Position numbers and translations under genes: made by a program. From Pararhizobium_B sp963838155 (GTDB lineage: Bacteria > Pseudomonadota > Alphaproteobacteria > Rhizobiales > Rhizobiaceae): 64,000 nt of DNA. The notes beneath the pieces were generated by a model that was given only the letters and a program-made list of their open reading frames with translations, did no database searches and was not told where the DNA came from. This document shows positions 16,194-25,357 of this stretch, one piece after another. The stretch's first letter is position 1. The number at the start of each line of letters is the position of its first letter. The stretch spans positions 1 through 64,000 of the forward strand of contig CAWIQE010000013.1 of the NCBI GenBank assembly GCA_963838155.1, written 5' to 3'.

Positions 16194-18272
16194 CTAACCG
16201 ACTTTGAGAAATGCGGTATCGCAGCGATGGTCCAGGAGCTCCCTGAGTTCGTCGTCCAGATGCATGATGGTGATCGAAGCGCCCGCCATGTCGAGCGAGG
16301 TGCAATAGTGTCCGGTCCAGCTCGCATGCACGCCGATGCCCTTCGCCGCCAGCCGCTGGCGGACGCGCCGGTGCAGGATGTAGAGCTCCATCATCGGCGT
16401 CGAGCCGAGCGAATTGACGAGCACGGCCACCGTGTCGCCGGGCTCGCATTTCATCTCGGCGAAGATCCGGTCCATGACGGCGTCGGTCACCTCGTCCGCC
16501 GACCGAAGGCGGTCGCGGGTGACGCCCGGTTCGCCATGGATGCCCATGCCGATCTCCATCTCGTCGAAGCCGATCTCGAAGCTGTGCTTGCGGGTCTGGG
16601 GAAGCGAGCAGGGCTCCAGCGCCACGCCGACGGTGTAGGTGCGGCGATTGGCCTTGCGCGTCGCCGCCTCGCAGGCGTCGAGCGGCCACATGCGGTCGCA
16701 GGCGGCGCCCGCGATCTTGAAGATGAAGAAGTTGCCGGCGACGCCGCGGCGCCCCTCGCGGTCCTCGACCGGCGATGAGGCGATGTCGTCGGTCGTCAGT
16801 ACCGTGCGCACCTCGATGCCGCTCGCCCCGGCAAGGTCCGCCGCCATCTCGAAATTCATCACGTCGCCGACGTAGTTGCCGTAGACGAAGAGGACCCCCG
16901 CCCCGCCGGAGGCCGCCTGGGCGCAGCGGTGGATGGGGTCCGGCGGCGGCGCCGAGAAGACGTTGCCGATGGCCACCGCGTCGGCGAGGCCTTTGCCGAC
17001 ATAGCCGAGAAAGCACGGCTCGTGGCCCGATCCGCCGCCGATCACGAGCCCGACCTTGCCTTCCCGGGGACCGTCCTTCGCCACCAGGCCGCGGGGCGTC
17101 CCCTCGATCCCACGCAGGTATTTCTCGTGGGCGAGCGCGGCGCCCTCGAGCATTTCCTCCACGACGTCGCGCGGGTTGTTGACCAGCTTCTTGACGGAGA
17201 CGCGCTGGTTGACGACGCCGGCGGCGCCCTGCCTCTGCTGCGCCATGCGCCGGTCCATGTCCATGACGCCGTCGGCGCGCAGCACCCCGCGGCCGGTGGC
17301 GGCGTCGGTCACCAGGACGTCGATGAAGCCGCCGCGCAGCGCGCCCAGGATCGCGCCCACCTTGTCGATGCCACCGGCGACGGCGATCTTCGCGGGCACG
17401 GCCTTCAGCATGTCGAGGGTGATGCCGATGGTCCGCTCGTCGAGCGGGCCCGAGACGGGCAGGCCATGATCGTCGATGAACCGCCCGGCGATCACGCCGA
17501 CGGCGTTCTTCTCCAGGTAGGTCTGGGTCGAGACGGTATCGAAGAAGCCGCTGGAATGAACCGTCGAGTTCAGCCGGAGCGACGAAATGCCGAAGAGGAT
17601 CCTGTTGGCCCGCGCCAGCATCCCGAACTGGCGCAGGAGAACCGGTTCCGACATGAGGATGTCGCGGATTTCGGCGGACGAGACGATTGCCGGCGCCGTC
17701 AGGTTGACGCAGTTCGCCCCGAGGGAGGCCGCAAGCCGAGCCGCGCAGGCCTCGGGGGTATAGTCGAAGGTCGCGCTCGTGCCGCCGCAGGCCTGAATGA
17801 CGGACACGTCCTGGAGATCCTTGCGGGAGGCCCGTTCGGCGACGGCCATCACGGCGCGCCCCCATGTGACCGCGAGGGAATCGCCGGAGCGGACGGCATG
17901 GTTGAGCACGCGCGCGCCCGCCACGCCGAGCCTGTCGATCAGGGAACGCGCGTTCCGGTCGTCGCTCGGCACCACGATGCAGTCGGCGAGCCCGAAATGC
18001 CGCTTGAGCTCCTCGGCGACGGTCAGCGAACCGAGACGCTCCGGATCGATGGTGATGTTGACGATGCCGCGCTCGCGCGCTTCCGCCAGGTAGGCGTTCA
18101 CCGTGGCGCGGGAGATGCCCATGGTCTTGGCGATCTCGCCCTGGGTCAGCCGATCCTCGTAGTAGAGCCAGCAGGCCCAGATATAGGGATCGTCTCCGTA
18201 GCGGAGCGGAACGACCTCGCCGGAGGTGCCGTTCCTGCCGCCTGCCGCCTGCCGCCCTCCGTTCGCCGCCAT
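16194..18272 (-). CDS. Fusion protein: SorC-family sugar-binding transcriptional regulator + dihydroxyacetone kinase subunit K
   Basis: A single 692-residue frame with two modules. Residues 1-335 are a SorC/DeoR-like regulator: helix-turn-helix at about 42-65 (RLTQGEIAKTMGISRATVNA) and a phosphosugar-sensing domain with VTWGRAVMAVAE and VAGGIDKVGAILGALRGG. Residues 355-692 are a DhaK-type domain with all key residues: His417 in GGGSGHEP, Asp470 in NYVGDVMNFE and His579 in GMGIHGEPG, the last being the residue that covalently holds the ketone in DhaK. There is no stop or frameshift at the junction. A DhaL gene follows immediately. The arrangement implies that substrate binding or phosphorylation is linked to DNA binding. 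I recall similar bifunctional proteins being annotated in Rhizobiales, but know of no experimental work on them. Confidence 0.92.
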   Translation of the reverse strand: MAANGGRQAAGGRNGTSGEVVPLRYGDDPYIWACWLYYEDRLTQGEIAKTMGISRATVNAYLAEARERGIVNITIDPERLGSLTVAEELKRHFGLADCIVVPSDDRNARSLIDRLGVAGARVLNHAVRSGDSLAVTWGRAVMAVAERASRKDLQDVSVIQACGGTSATFDYTPEACAARLAASLGANCVNLTAPAIVSSAEIRDILMSEPVLLRQFGMLARANRILFGISSLRLNSTVHSSGFFDTVSTQTYLEKNAVGVIAGRFIDDHGLPVSGPLDERTIGITLDMLKAVPAKIAVAGGIDKVGAILGALRGGFIDVLVTDAATGRGVLRADGVMDMDRRMAQQRQGAAGVVNQRVSVKKLVNNPRDVVEEMLEGAALAHEKYLRGIEGTPRGLVAKDGPREGKVGLVIGGGSGHEPCFLGYVGKGLADAVAIGNVFSAPPPDPIHRCAQAASGGAGVLFVYGNYVGDVMNFEMAADLAGASGIEVRTVLTTDDIASSPVEDREGRRGVAGNFFIFKIAGAACDRMWPLDACEAATRKANRRTYTVGVALEPCSLPQTRKHSFEIGFDEMEIGMGIHGEPGVTRDRLRSADEVTDAVMDRIFAEMKCEPGDTVAVLVNSLGSTPMMELYILHRRVRQRLAAKGIGVHASWTGHYCTSLDMAGASITIMHLDDELRELLDHRCDTAFLKVG

Positions 18273-18347
18273 GCCCTCAACCCGATCCGTTCGGCCGCGG
18301 ACGCGCGCGCCGGCCGACGCCGTTCATATCGGGCGCGGGCACCCCCA

Positions 18348-18989
18348 TCAAGCGGGTGCGCCGAGGCTCGAGGCGATGACCTCGACGATGATCGCCGCCG
18401 AGACGGCGCCCGGATCGAGGTGGCCGACGGCGCGGTCGCCGAGACGGGAGGAGCGGCCCTTGGCGGCCACCATGCCGCGTGTCGATTCGGCACCTTCGTC
18501 GGCGGCGCGGCTGGCGGCCTGCAAGGCGGCCGGAAGGCTTCCCTCGGCGTCCCCCGCCTCGGCGAGCGCCCGGGCCGCCGGGGCCCATGCGTCCAGCATG
18601 GTCTTTTCGCCGACCGCGGCCTTACCGCGGTCCTCGATGCCCTGCGCCATCGCCTGCAGCGCCCGGGACACGTCGCCGTCGCTCAGGGCGCTCCTGTCCT
18701 TGACCGCGGCAGCGGCACGCATGAACGCCGTCGCGTAGAGCGGGCCGGAAGAGGCGCCGACCGCATTGAGGAACGCCTTGGCCGCCGTATTGAACACGTC
18801 CGTCGGCGAGGCGGCGGCGTCGAGTTCGCCCACGGCCTTGCGCACGGCTCCGAAGCCCTGCGACATGGCGATGCCGTGATCGGCATCGCCGATCTCGCCG
18901 TCGAGCCGGCACAGGCGATCCTTCTCCCGGTCGAGCCGATCGGCGATGGAAACGAACATCCGGACCAGGTGGCTCGCGTCGTAGGGCAT
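18348..18989 (-). CDS. dhaL: Dihydroxyacetone kinase subunit L, copy 2
   Basis: Second DhaL-type nucleotide-binding subunit, 213 residues, clearly related to the copy at 15492 but diverged. Motifs: DGEIGDADHGIAM, VGASSGPLYATAF, GEKTMLDAW and GHLDPGAVSAA. Start ATG at 18987-18989 has AGGAG seven bases upstream. It lies 10 bases downstream of the free DhaK gene and so pairs with it by position, while the other DhaL pairs with the SorC-DhaK fusion. Two K/L pairs in one operon suggest two substrates or two enantiomers. Confidence 0.9.
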   Translation of the reverse strand: MPYDASHLVRMFVSIADRLDREKDRLCRLDGEIGDADHGIAMSQGFGAVRKAVGELDAAASPTDVFNTAAKAFLNAVGASSGPLYATAFMRAAAAVKDRSALSDGDVSRALQAMAQGIEDRGKAAVGEKTMLDAWAPAARALAEAGDAEGSLPAALQAASRAADEGAESTRGMVAAKGRSSRLGDRAVGHLDPGAVSAAIIVEVIASSLGAPA

Positions 18990-18999
18990 GGCGATCTCC

Positions 19000-20004
19000 T
19001 CAGGACTTGAACATGGCGCCGTCGCAGGGATGGTCGATCATGCGTTGCAGCTCGTCGTCGAGCTTCATCACCGTGATCGAGGCGCCGGCCATCTCCAGCG
19101 AGGTGCAGTAGTTGCCGACCCAGGTGCGGTGGACCGTTACGCCGGCCTCGTCCAGGCGCTGGTGGACGCGGCGGTTGAGAATGAACAGCTCCATCAGGGG
19201 CGTGGCGCCGAGGGAATTCACCAGGACGACGGCGCGGTCGCCCCTGGCCGGAGCCATTTCCTCGAGAATCGGATCCATGATCCGGTCGGCGATCCGGTCG
19301 GCCGGCTGGAGCGGCTCGCGGGCCATGCCCGGTTCGCCGTGAATGCCCATGCCGATCTCCATGTCGTCCGGCCCCATCTCGAAGTTCGGCTGGCGCGTCT
19401 GCGGCAGCGAGCACGCCGACAGGGCGACGCCGATCGTGAAGGTCCGGTCGTTCGCCTTCCGCGCGATCCGCTCGCATTCGTCGAGCGGAAGCATCATGTC
19501 GCAGGCCGCGCCCGCGGCCTTGAAGATGAAGACGTTGCCCGCCACGCCGCGGCGTTTCTCGCGTTCCGAGCGGGGCGCCGAGGCGATGTCGTCGGTCGTG
19601 AGCACGGTGCGCACCTCGATACCGTCCATGCCCGCCATCTCCGCCGCCATGTCGAAATTCATCACGTCGCCGGCATAGTTGCCGTACATGTAGAGCGTGC
19701 CCGCGCCGCCGTCGACGGCCTTCGTGCAGGCGACGATCGGATCGGGCGGCGGCGAGGCGAAGACGTTGCCGACGGCCGCGGCGTCCGCCAGCCCCCTGCC
19801 CACGAAACCGAGGAAGCTGGGCTCGTGGCCCGAACCGCCGCCGATCACCAGGCCGACCTTGCCTTCGCGCGGACCGTCGCGCGCCACGATGGAGCGCGGG
19901 CTCTCCGGCAGCCGGCGAACCAGCCCGCCATGCGCCGCGACGATGCCGTCGAGCATCTCGTCGACCGCATCGTCGCCGTCGTTGATGATCTTCTTGGTCG
20001 TCAT
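19000..20004 (-). CDS. dhaK: Dihydroxyacetone kinase subunit K (stand-alone)
   Basis: Ketose-binding subunit of a DhaKL kinase, 334 residues, which phosphorylates dihydroxyacetone or a related short ketose. Start at MTTKKIINDGDDAV (ATG 20002-20004, ribosome site GAGGAGAG); the longer upstream frame lacks similarity. Catalytic residues are present: His60 in GGGSGHEP, Asp113 in NYAGDVMNFD and His222 in GMGIHGEPG. It is very similar to residues 355-692 of the SorC fusion, so the two arose by duplication. Position between a PfkB kinase and a DhaL gene places it in the same transcript. Confidence 0.92.
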   Translation of the reverse strand: MTTKKIINDGDDAVDEMLDGIVAAHGGLVRRLPESPRSIVARDGPREGKVGLVIGGGSGHEPSFLGFVGRGLADAAAVGNVFASPPPDPIVACTKAVDGGAGTLYMYGNYAGDVMNFDMAAEMAGMDGIEVRTVLTTDDIASAPRSEREKRRGVAGNVFIFKAAGAACDMMLPLDECERIARKANDRTFTIGVALSACSLPQTRQPNFEMGPDDMEIGMGIHGEPGMAREPLQPADRIADRIMDPILEEMAPARGDRAVVLVNSLGATPLMELFILNRRVHQRLDEAGVTVHRTWVGNYCTSLEMAGASITVMKLDDELQRMIDHPCDGAMFKS

Positions 20005-20056
20005 TGCGCTCTCCTCGACCTCGCCCCCGCATCGCGGGGGACGCCATCCGAAACGT

Positions 20057-21010
20057 TCATGCGCCGGCCGTCCTTTTCGGCCAACGCCGCATGCAGTCCG
20101 CGGTCTGCTCGAAGGATCTGATCCCGGCATCCGAGCCGAGGCCGGACGCGACCAGGCCGGCCGCCGCCTGCGCGAACCCGACCGCCTCCTCGGGATCCAT
20201 CCCGCGGTGCAGTGCCGCTATGAAGCCGGCGTCGAAGGCGTCCCCGCATCCCGTCGTGTCGACGATGTCGATGTCGTAGGCCGGCATGGCGAAGCGCGTG
20301 CCGTCGGCGTGGGCGTAATACGCTCCTTCCCCGCCGAGCGTAAAGACGCAGCAGCTTGCGCCCCTGTCGATGAAGAAATCGGCCGCGCCGGCCGGATCGC
20401 GCCGGCCCGACATGACGAGCGCCTCCTCGATCGACGGCATGAAGTAGTCGATGTGGGGCAGCAGCGGCTCGACGATGGCGCGGGTCCCGGCATTCGCCGC
20501 GATGAGGTCGAAGGTGACGGTGCGCCCGCGACGTTTCGCCTCGGCGAGCAGCCGCCGGCTCGGCTCGCCGTCGAGCCTGGCCAGCAGGCCGGTGCCGCCC
20601 AGGTGGACGATCGGCGGGGCGAGCACCGCGTCGAGGGCCGCGTCCGGAACGTCGAAATGGTCGGACGCACCGCGGACGTGGAGGGCCGGGCGTTCGCCGT
20701 TCGGCCTGACGTTGAGGATCGTCGCCGAGGTCGGGACGCCTTCCAGGCGTTGCATGGCCGACACGTCGATGCCGTGGGAGGCCATGGTCGCGATCATCCA
20801 GTCCGCCTTCTCGTCGTCTCCGACGGCCCCAACGGCGAGGCAGTCGAGGCCGAGCTTGGCGCAGTCGACGACCGTGCCGCCGGCCGTACCGGCGACCGTC
20901 AGGCGGATTTCCTCGATGAACGCGACGTTGCCGCCCTCGGGAATGGCATCGACCGGGCGGCCCAGTATATCCAGGATGTAAAGCCCGATCACCGAAACGT
21001 CGTGTGCCAT
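20057..21010 (-). CDS. PfkB-family carbohydrate kinase
   Basis: Ribokinase-superfamily sugar kinase of 317 residues. The N-terminal signature is TAGGTVVDCAKLG (about 42-54) with a substrate-binding GDDEKADWM, and the C-terminal signature is VDTTGCGDAFDAGF around 250-263 with the catalytic base Asp257. Ribosome site GGAGAGAGG precedes the ATG at 21008-21010. It lies between the importer ATPase and dhaK in the same operon. The substrate is unknown; in this context a ketose, polyol-derived sugar or nucleoside is possible. Confidence 0.88.
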   Translation of the reverse strand: MAHDVSVIGLYILDILGRPVDAIPEGGNVAFIEEIRLTVAGTAGGTVVDCAKLGLDCLAVGAVGDDEKADWMIATMASHGIDVSAMQRLEGVPTSATILNVRPNGERPALHVRGASDHFDVPDAALDAVLAPPIVHLGGTGLLARLDGEPSRRLLAEAKRRGRTVTFDLIAANAGTRAIVEPLLPHIDYFMPSIEEALVMSGRRDPAGAADFFIDRGASCCVFTLGGEGAYYAHADGTRFAMPAYDIDIVDTTGCGDAFDAGFIAALHRGMDPEEAVGFAQAAAGLVASGLGSDAGIRSFEQTADCMRRWPKRTAGA

Positions 21011-21127
21011 CGCCTCTCTCCTGCGTGACGCCGCCCGGGCGTTCGATGGACGCCCGCAACGGCCCTGAAACCTGTCGTCCCGCGGATGCCGACACGAAGG
21101 CCGGCGCCCGCGTCCCCTGGGCCCGCG

Positions 21128-22238
21128 CTAGGCGGGATCGCCGCCTCCGGCGCCTTCCGGGCGGGCCGAGCCGATGCGCCGGCCGTCGGCGAAGACGCTC
21201 GTCCAGCCGGCTTCCGCCGCCACGTGCACCGTGTCCCCGCGCCGGACGCCGGCCAGGTCGTCGGCCTTGGCCTTGATCTCGAAGCCCTCCAGCGCGATCC
21301 GGACGATGTAGCGGCCGGCTATGCCGACATTGAGGTCCTTGACGACCCCGGTCACCGTGCCGGGCCGGGCATCGCGGTAGACCCTGACGTGTTCGGGCCG
21401 GATCCCGACCTTCAGGTCGGAGGCGGCAGCGGCCGTCTCTCCCCCGTCGAGCCCGAGCACGCCTTCGGCGATCGGCGTCGTCACCCCGCGGCCGGCGGGC
21501 GCGGCGGGAACGAAGTTCATGCCCGGATTGCCCAGGAACCAGCCTGCGAACTCGGTTTCCGGAACGGCGTAGAGATGCCTGCGGCGTGTCGTACTGCACG
21601 ATGCGGCCGTCGCGCATCAGCGCGACGTGGTCGGCGAGCGTCATCGCCTCGGTCTGGTCGTGCGTCACGTAGACGATGGTCTGCCGCAGCCGTTGCGTCA
21701 CGAGCTTGAAGGCGCGGATCAGCGCGAGCTTGGCCTGGACCTCCACGTTCGTCGTCGGCTCGTCGAAGAGCACGATGTCGGAGCGCCGCGCGACGGCGCG
21801 CCCGACGGCCACCTTCTGCCGGCTGCCGGCGTCCAGCTCGCCGATGAAGGCGTTGCGGCGCTCGCGCATGTCGAGCACGTCGAGGACTTCGTCGATCCGC
21901 CGCCGGCGCTCGGCGGCGTCGATGGTGCGGTCCTGGACGAGCGGAAGGGCGACGTTCTCCTCGACCGACAGGGTCGGGTACATGACCGGATACTGGAAGA
22001 CCATGCCGACGCTGCGCTTGCGCGGCGGCAGGCGGCCCATGTCCCTGTCGCCGAAGAGGATGCGGCCCGACGTCGGCGTCTCGAGACCGACGATCATGCG
22101 CATCAGCGTCGTCTTGCCGCAGCCGGACGGCCCGAGCAGGCAGGTGACGGCGCCGTCCTCGAAGGTCGTATGGAGGTCGTCGATCGCCGTGAAGCGGCCG
22201 AATTTCTTGGTGACCCCGTCGATGACGATCTCAACCAT
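21128..22238 (-). pseudogene. ABC importer ATPase, GlpT-like, with a single-base frameshift
   Basis: ATP-binding subunit of the polyol-type importer. The upstream frame holds Walker A GPSGCGKTT, Q-loop VFQYPVMYP, an unusual signature GELDAGSRQK (normally LSGGQ), Walker B VLFDEP and H-loop YVTHDQ. At 21578-21579 one extra base (CC on the plus strand) shifts the frame after QYDTPQ; correcting it continues HLYAVPETEFAGWFLGNPG into the C-terminal TOBE-like domain (VGIRPEHVRVY), which ends at the TAG at 21128. Start is the ATG at 22236-22238, overlapping the partner ATPase stop by 8 bases. The shift truncates only the regulatory C-terminal domain if real; a sequencing error is at least as likely. 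Confidence 0.85.
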
Positions 22239-23331
22239 CGGCGTTCCCTCCCGCTTGCGCACGCCCGCGCCCGAGACGCTTGCCGCTTTTCGCGTCGAAC
22301 ACCATGATCCGCTCCGGATTGATGCCGAAGGCCACGGGCTGGTCGATCTTCGGCGGCTCGTCCTGCGAGGAGGCGAAGGCGCAGGTGACGAGATCGCCGT
22401 CCCCGCTGTCCAGATAGACGACGATTTCCGATCCGAGATGTTCGAGGATGCTGACCGTCGACCGCACGACGAGCTCGGCGGACCTGTCGAGGAGGATGTC
22501 CTCCGGCCTAACGCCGAGAACCACCGGGCCGTCGGGGGTTCCGGCCGGCGCCGCGAAGCTCAGCCGGTCCGTGCGGATGACGCCGCCGCGGACCTCCCCG
22601 CGCCAGACGTTGGCCCTCGGGAAGCCGATCAGCTCGGCGGTGCGCGCGAAGCGCGGCTCGCGGTAGATGTCGAGCACGTCGCCCTTCTCCACCACGCGCC
22701 CGTCGTCCATGACGACCAGGGTCTGGGCCATGGTGAGGGCCTCGAGCGAATCGGCCGTCGCATAGACGAAGGTCGCCTTCAATTCCTCGCTGAGGAGCTT
22801 CAAATCGTCCATCAGCCGCTCGCGCAGCTTGTAGTCGAGGCCGACGAGCGGATCGTCGAGCACGAAGACGGAGGCGTTCGTCAGGAGGCCCCGCGCGACC
22901 GCGACGCGCTGCTTCTCGCCGCCCGAAAGCTGGTCCGGCGTGTTCTTGACCAGATGTCCGATGGACAGCATGGCCGTCGCCCGGTCGACCCGGCTCACGA
23001 CCTCGCTCGAGGGAACGCGCGCCAGGCGGAGCGGATAGGCGATGTTCTCGAAGACCGTCAGGTGCGGATAGAGCGCGAAACTCTGCGGCACGTAGCCGAA
23101 ATTGCGCTGTCCCGGCGGCAGGGCCGTGATGTCCCTGCCGTCGGAAAGGATGCGGCCGCCGTCGGGCCTGTCGAGCCCGACGAGGACGCGGAACAGGGTG
23201 GACTTGCCGCTGCGCGGCGGTCCGCAGAGGACGGTGAAGGTCCCCGGCTCGACGGTCAGCGTGACGTCGTCCAGCGCCTTGGTGCGCCCGAACGTCCTGG
23301 TGACGGCCTGGAATTCGACTGCTGCCGGCAT
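22231..23331 (-). CDS. ABC importer ATPase, GlpS-like
   Basis: Second, different ATP-binding subunit of the importer, 366 residues. Walker A is GPPRSGKST, Q-loop YVPQSFALYPHL, and the signature LSGGEKQR is intact. Walker B reads VFVLDDP, with Asp in place of the catalytic Glu, and the H-loop reads VYATADS, lacking the switch His. The C-terminal TOBE-like domain includes LGVRPEDILL. The partner ATPase at 21128-22238 shows the reverse pattern (good Walker B and His, poor signature), so the two probably work as an obligate heterodimer. Start abuts the DUF2160 stop. Confidence 0.9.
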   Translation of the reverse strand: MPAAVEFQAVTRTFGRTKALDDVTLTVEPGTFTVLCGPPRSGKSTLFRVLVGLDRPDGGRILSDGRDITALPPGQRNFGYVPQSFALYPHLTVFENIAYPLRLARVPSSEVVSRVDRATAMLSIGHLVKNTPDQLSGGEKQRVAVARGLLTNASVFVLDDPLVGLDYKLRERLMDDLKLLSEELKATFVYATADSLEALTMAQTLVVMDDGRVVEKGDVLDIYREPRFARTAELIGFPRANVWRGEVRGGVIRTDRLSFAAPAGTPDGPVVLGVRPEDILLDRSAELVVRSTVSILEHLGSEIVVYLDSGDGDLVTCAFASSQDEPPKIDQPVAFGINPERIMVFDAKSGKRLGRGRAQAGGNADG

Positions 23332-23613
23332 CTATCGTCCCAACCGAGCGAGATGGGGCACCAGGAAGATGCCGAGGGCGAAGAGAAGCGCGACCACCGC
23401 CAGGATGATCACGACGCGGACGGCGGTGCCGGCGAAGCCGAGGCTCTTCGGCACGTTGCCGACCGCGATCTGGAGGAAGGTGGCGGCCACGAGCAGGACG
23501 AGGCCGAACCGGTAGACGTCGATCCACCATCGCTGCGCCACCAGCAGGATGCCGGCGAGCATGGCCACGATCAGCGTCAGTTCGGCGCGTTCGGCGAAGG
23601 TCGGTTTCTGCAT
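23332..23613 (-). CDS. Small DUF2160-like membrane protein, GlpU-like importer component
   Basis: A 93-residue protein with three hydrophobic stretches (LTLIVAMLAGILLVAQ, FGLVLLVAATFLQIAV and VVIILAVVALLFALGIFLV). Small proteins of this kind (DUF2160) are found in rhizobial glycerol importer operons between permease and ATPase genes, and it sits in exactly that place here, touching both neighbours (1 base after the permease gene, 0 before the ATPase gene). Its biochemical role is unknown. Confidence 0.75.
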   Translation of the reverse strand: MQKPTFAERAELTLIVAMLAGILLVAQRWWIDVYRFGLVLLVAATFLQIAVGNVPKSLGFAGTAVRVVIILAVVALLFALGIFLVPHLARLGR

Positions 23614-23614
23614 G

Positions 23615-24448
23615 TCAGACCTCTCCCCTGACCGTGCCGAAGGTCATGCCGACCAGGAGATATTTCTGGAAGAGGAAGATGAAGACGACGGGCGGCACGA
23701 TGTAGATCGAGGTCAGCGACGCGATGAACGTCCAGTTGAGCCCGCCGTCGGAATAGGTGCCGACGGCGAGCGCATAGGGGATGTTTTGCGTCGTCACGCC
23801 GCCGATGATGAAGTTGAAGAGGTATTCGTTCCACACGAAGATGAGATTGAAGATGAAGGCGGCGATCAGCCCCGGCTTCACCTGCGGCAACACCACCTTG
23901 AAGATGATGTGGAACCAGGATCCGCCATAGACGCGGCCGGTCTCGTCGAAGCGCGGCGAGACGCCGTCGAGGAAACCTTTCAGGATCCAGACGGAGAAGG
24001 GGATGGAGAACATCGCATAGAAGAGCGTCAGGGCGACGTGATTGTCCTTCCAGCCGAACGCGACGTACATCAGGAAGACCGGCATGATCACCGCCGGCCC
24101 GGGCAGCATGCGGATCGACAGGAGCAGGAACATCAGGAAGTCGGTCGCCTTCGGCTTGAAACGGGAAAAGCAGAAGGCGGCGAGAAAGGAGACCAGGACC
24201 GCGATGAGGACCGCGGCGAGCGACATGAAGACCGAATTCGCCAGCTGCAGCCAGAAGGACCGGGTCTTGGTGAAGAGGTCGACGTAATTGACGAGCGTCG
24301 GCACGAAGACGAGCTTCGGCGGCGTCGCCAGGATCTCCGTCCGGGACTTGAACGACGACAGGACGATCCAGGCGACCGGCGAGAAGAAGATGAGGGATAC
24401 GATCCAGAGCGCGGCGAAATAGGCGCGCCGGCGCCAACCATGTTCCAT
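23615..24448 (-). CDS. ABC importer permease, GlpQ/UgpE-like
   Basis: Inner-membrane permease of the carbohydrate-uptake type (MalG/UgpE group), 277 residues with about six helices. The cytoplasmic coupling loop is recognisable as DETGRVYGGSWFHIIFKVVLPQVKPG, with the family's Gly and LP residues. Start ATG at 24446-24448 lies 3 bases after the preceding permease stop. It pairs with the permease at 24452 to form the translocation channel. Confidence 0.9.
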   Translation of the reverse strand: MEHGWRRRAYFAALWIVSLIFFSPVAWIVLSSFKSRTEILATPPKLVFVPTLVNYVDLFTKTRSFWLQLANSVFMSLAAVLIAVLVSFLAAFCFSRFKPKATDFLMFLLLSIRMLPGPAVIMPVFLMYVAFGWKDNHVALTLFYAMFSIPFSVWILKGFLDGVSPRFDETGRVYGGSWFHIIFKVVLPQVKPGLIAAFIFNLIFVWNEYLFNFIIGGVTTQNIPYALAVGTYSDGGLNWTFIASLTSIYIVPPVVFIFLFQKYLLVGMTFGTVRGEV

Positions 24449-24451
24449 GAG

Positions 24452-25357
24452 CTAGGAGCCCCTCCGGCGGCGGTTCAGGACGTAGATGAAGATCGACGTC
24501 ATGGCGATGGAGATGAGGAGGAGGAAGACCGAATAGGCGGACGACCAGCCCATGTTGAAGCTCTCGAAACTCTGCTTGTTGAGCTCGACGGCGACGAGGC
24601 GGGTGGCCTGTCCCGGTCCTCCCTTGGTCATCGGTATGACGAGGTCGAGCGTCTTGAAGGAGTCGATCGTGCGCAGGAGCACGCCGAGCATCAGGATGAA
24701 CTTGCCGTGATGCCAGACGACCAGCGACAGGCGCTTGCGCCAGGGCAGCCGGTCGATTTCCGCCGCCTCGAGCTCGGCCTTGGGGACCGAGCCGAGCGCC
24801 GCCAGCGTCATCAGCGTCATGAAGGGCGTCCACATCCAGCAGTCGACGGCGAGCACCGACCAGAAGGCCAGGTGCGGGTCGCCGAGGAAATCGACCGAAC
24901 CGGTGCCGAACGCGCCGCGCAGGATGGCGTTGAGCACGCCGAAGGTCGGATCGTAGATGAAGCGGAAGAAGGTGCCGGTCGCGATCGGCGTCAGCACCAT
25001 CGGCGTGAAGAGCAGCGTGAGCGCGATGCGCCGCCCGGGCATGTCCCGCGACCCCCAGAAGAGGAAGCCGAGGAGGACGCCGAGCACCGTCTGGACCGTC
25101 ACCCCGACGCCGACGAAGAGGAAGGTCCGGTTGAGGTCGGACCAGATGCCGTTCTTGTCGTAGAAGATGTCGACGAAGTTCCGGAAGCCGATGTACTGCG
25201 GCGGCATCCCGCTGATCAGCGAGAACTTGTGGAAGGACAGGCCGAGAAGCCAGAGCACGGGGATGGTGTTGAACACGACGAAGAACGCCAGCACCGGCAC
25301 CAGGAGCGCAAAGGTGAGAAACCGCCTGTCGTCGAGGACGCGAGTTAGGAATGCCAT
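24452..25357 (-). CDS. ABC importer permease, GlpP/UgpA-like
   Basis: First permease of the importer, 301 residues, MalF/UgpA group. Hydrophobic segments include FLTFALLVPVLAFFVVFNTIP near the N-terminus; the coupling loop reads LEAAEIDRLPWRKRLSLVVWHHG, a diverged EAA motif. Coupled closely to the following permease gene, 90 bases after the binding-protein gene. Confidence 0.9.
   Translation of the reverse strand: MAFLTRVLDDRRFLTFALLVPVLAFFVVFNTIPVLWLLGLSFHKFSLISGMPPQYIGFRNFVDIFYDKNGIWSDLNRTFLFVGVGVTVQTVLGVLLGFLFWGSRDMPGRRIALTLLFTPMVLTPIATGTFFRFIYDPTFGVLNAILRGAFGTGSVDFLGDPHLAFWSVLAVDCWMWTPFMTLMTLAALGSVPKAELEAAEIDRLPWRKRLSLVVWHHGKFILMLGVLLRTIDSFKTLDLVIPMTKGGPGQATRLVAVELNKQSFESFNMGWSSAYSVFLLLISIAMTSIFIYVLNRRRRGS

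Noticed and set aside
23549..25348. A 599-codon open frame on the plus strand
   Set aside because: Antisense to the two importer permeases; the translation is a run of Glu/Asp/Arg/His with no fold-like pattern.
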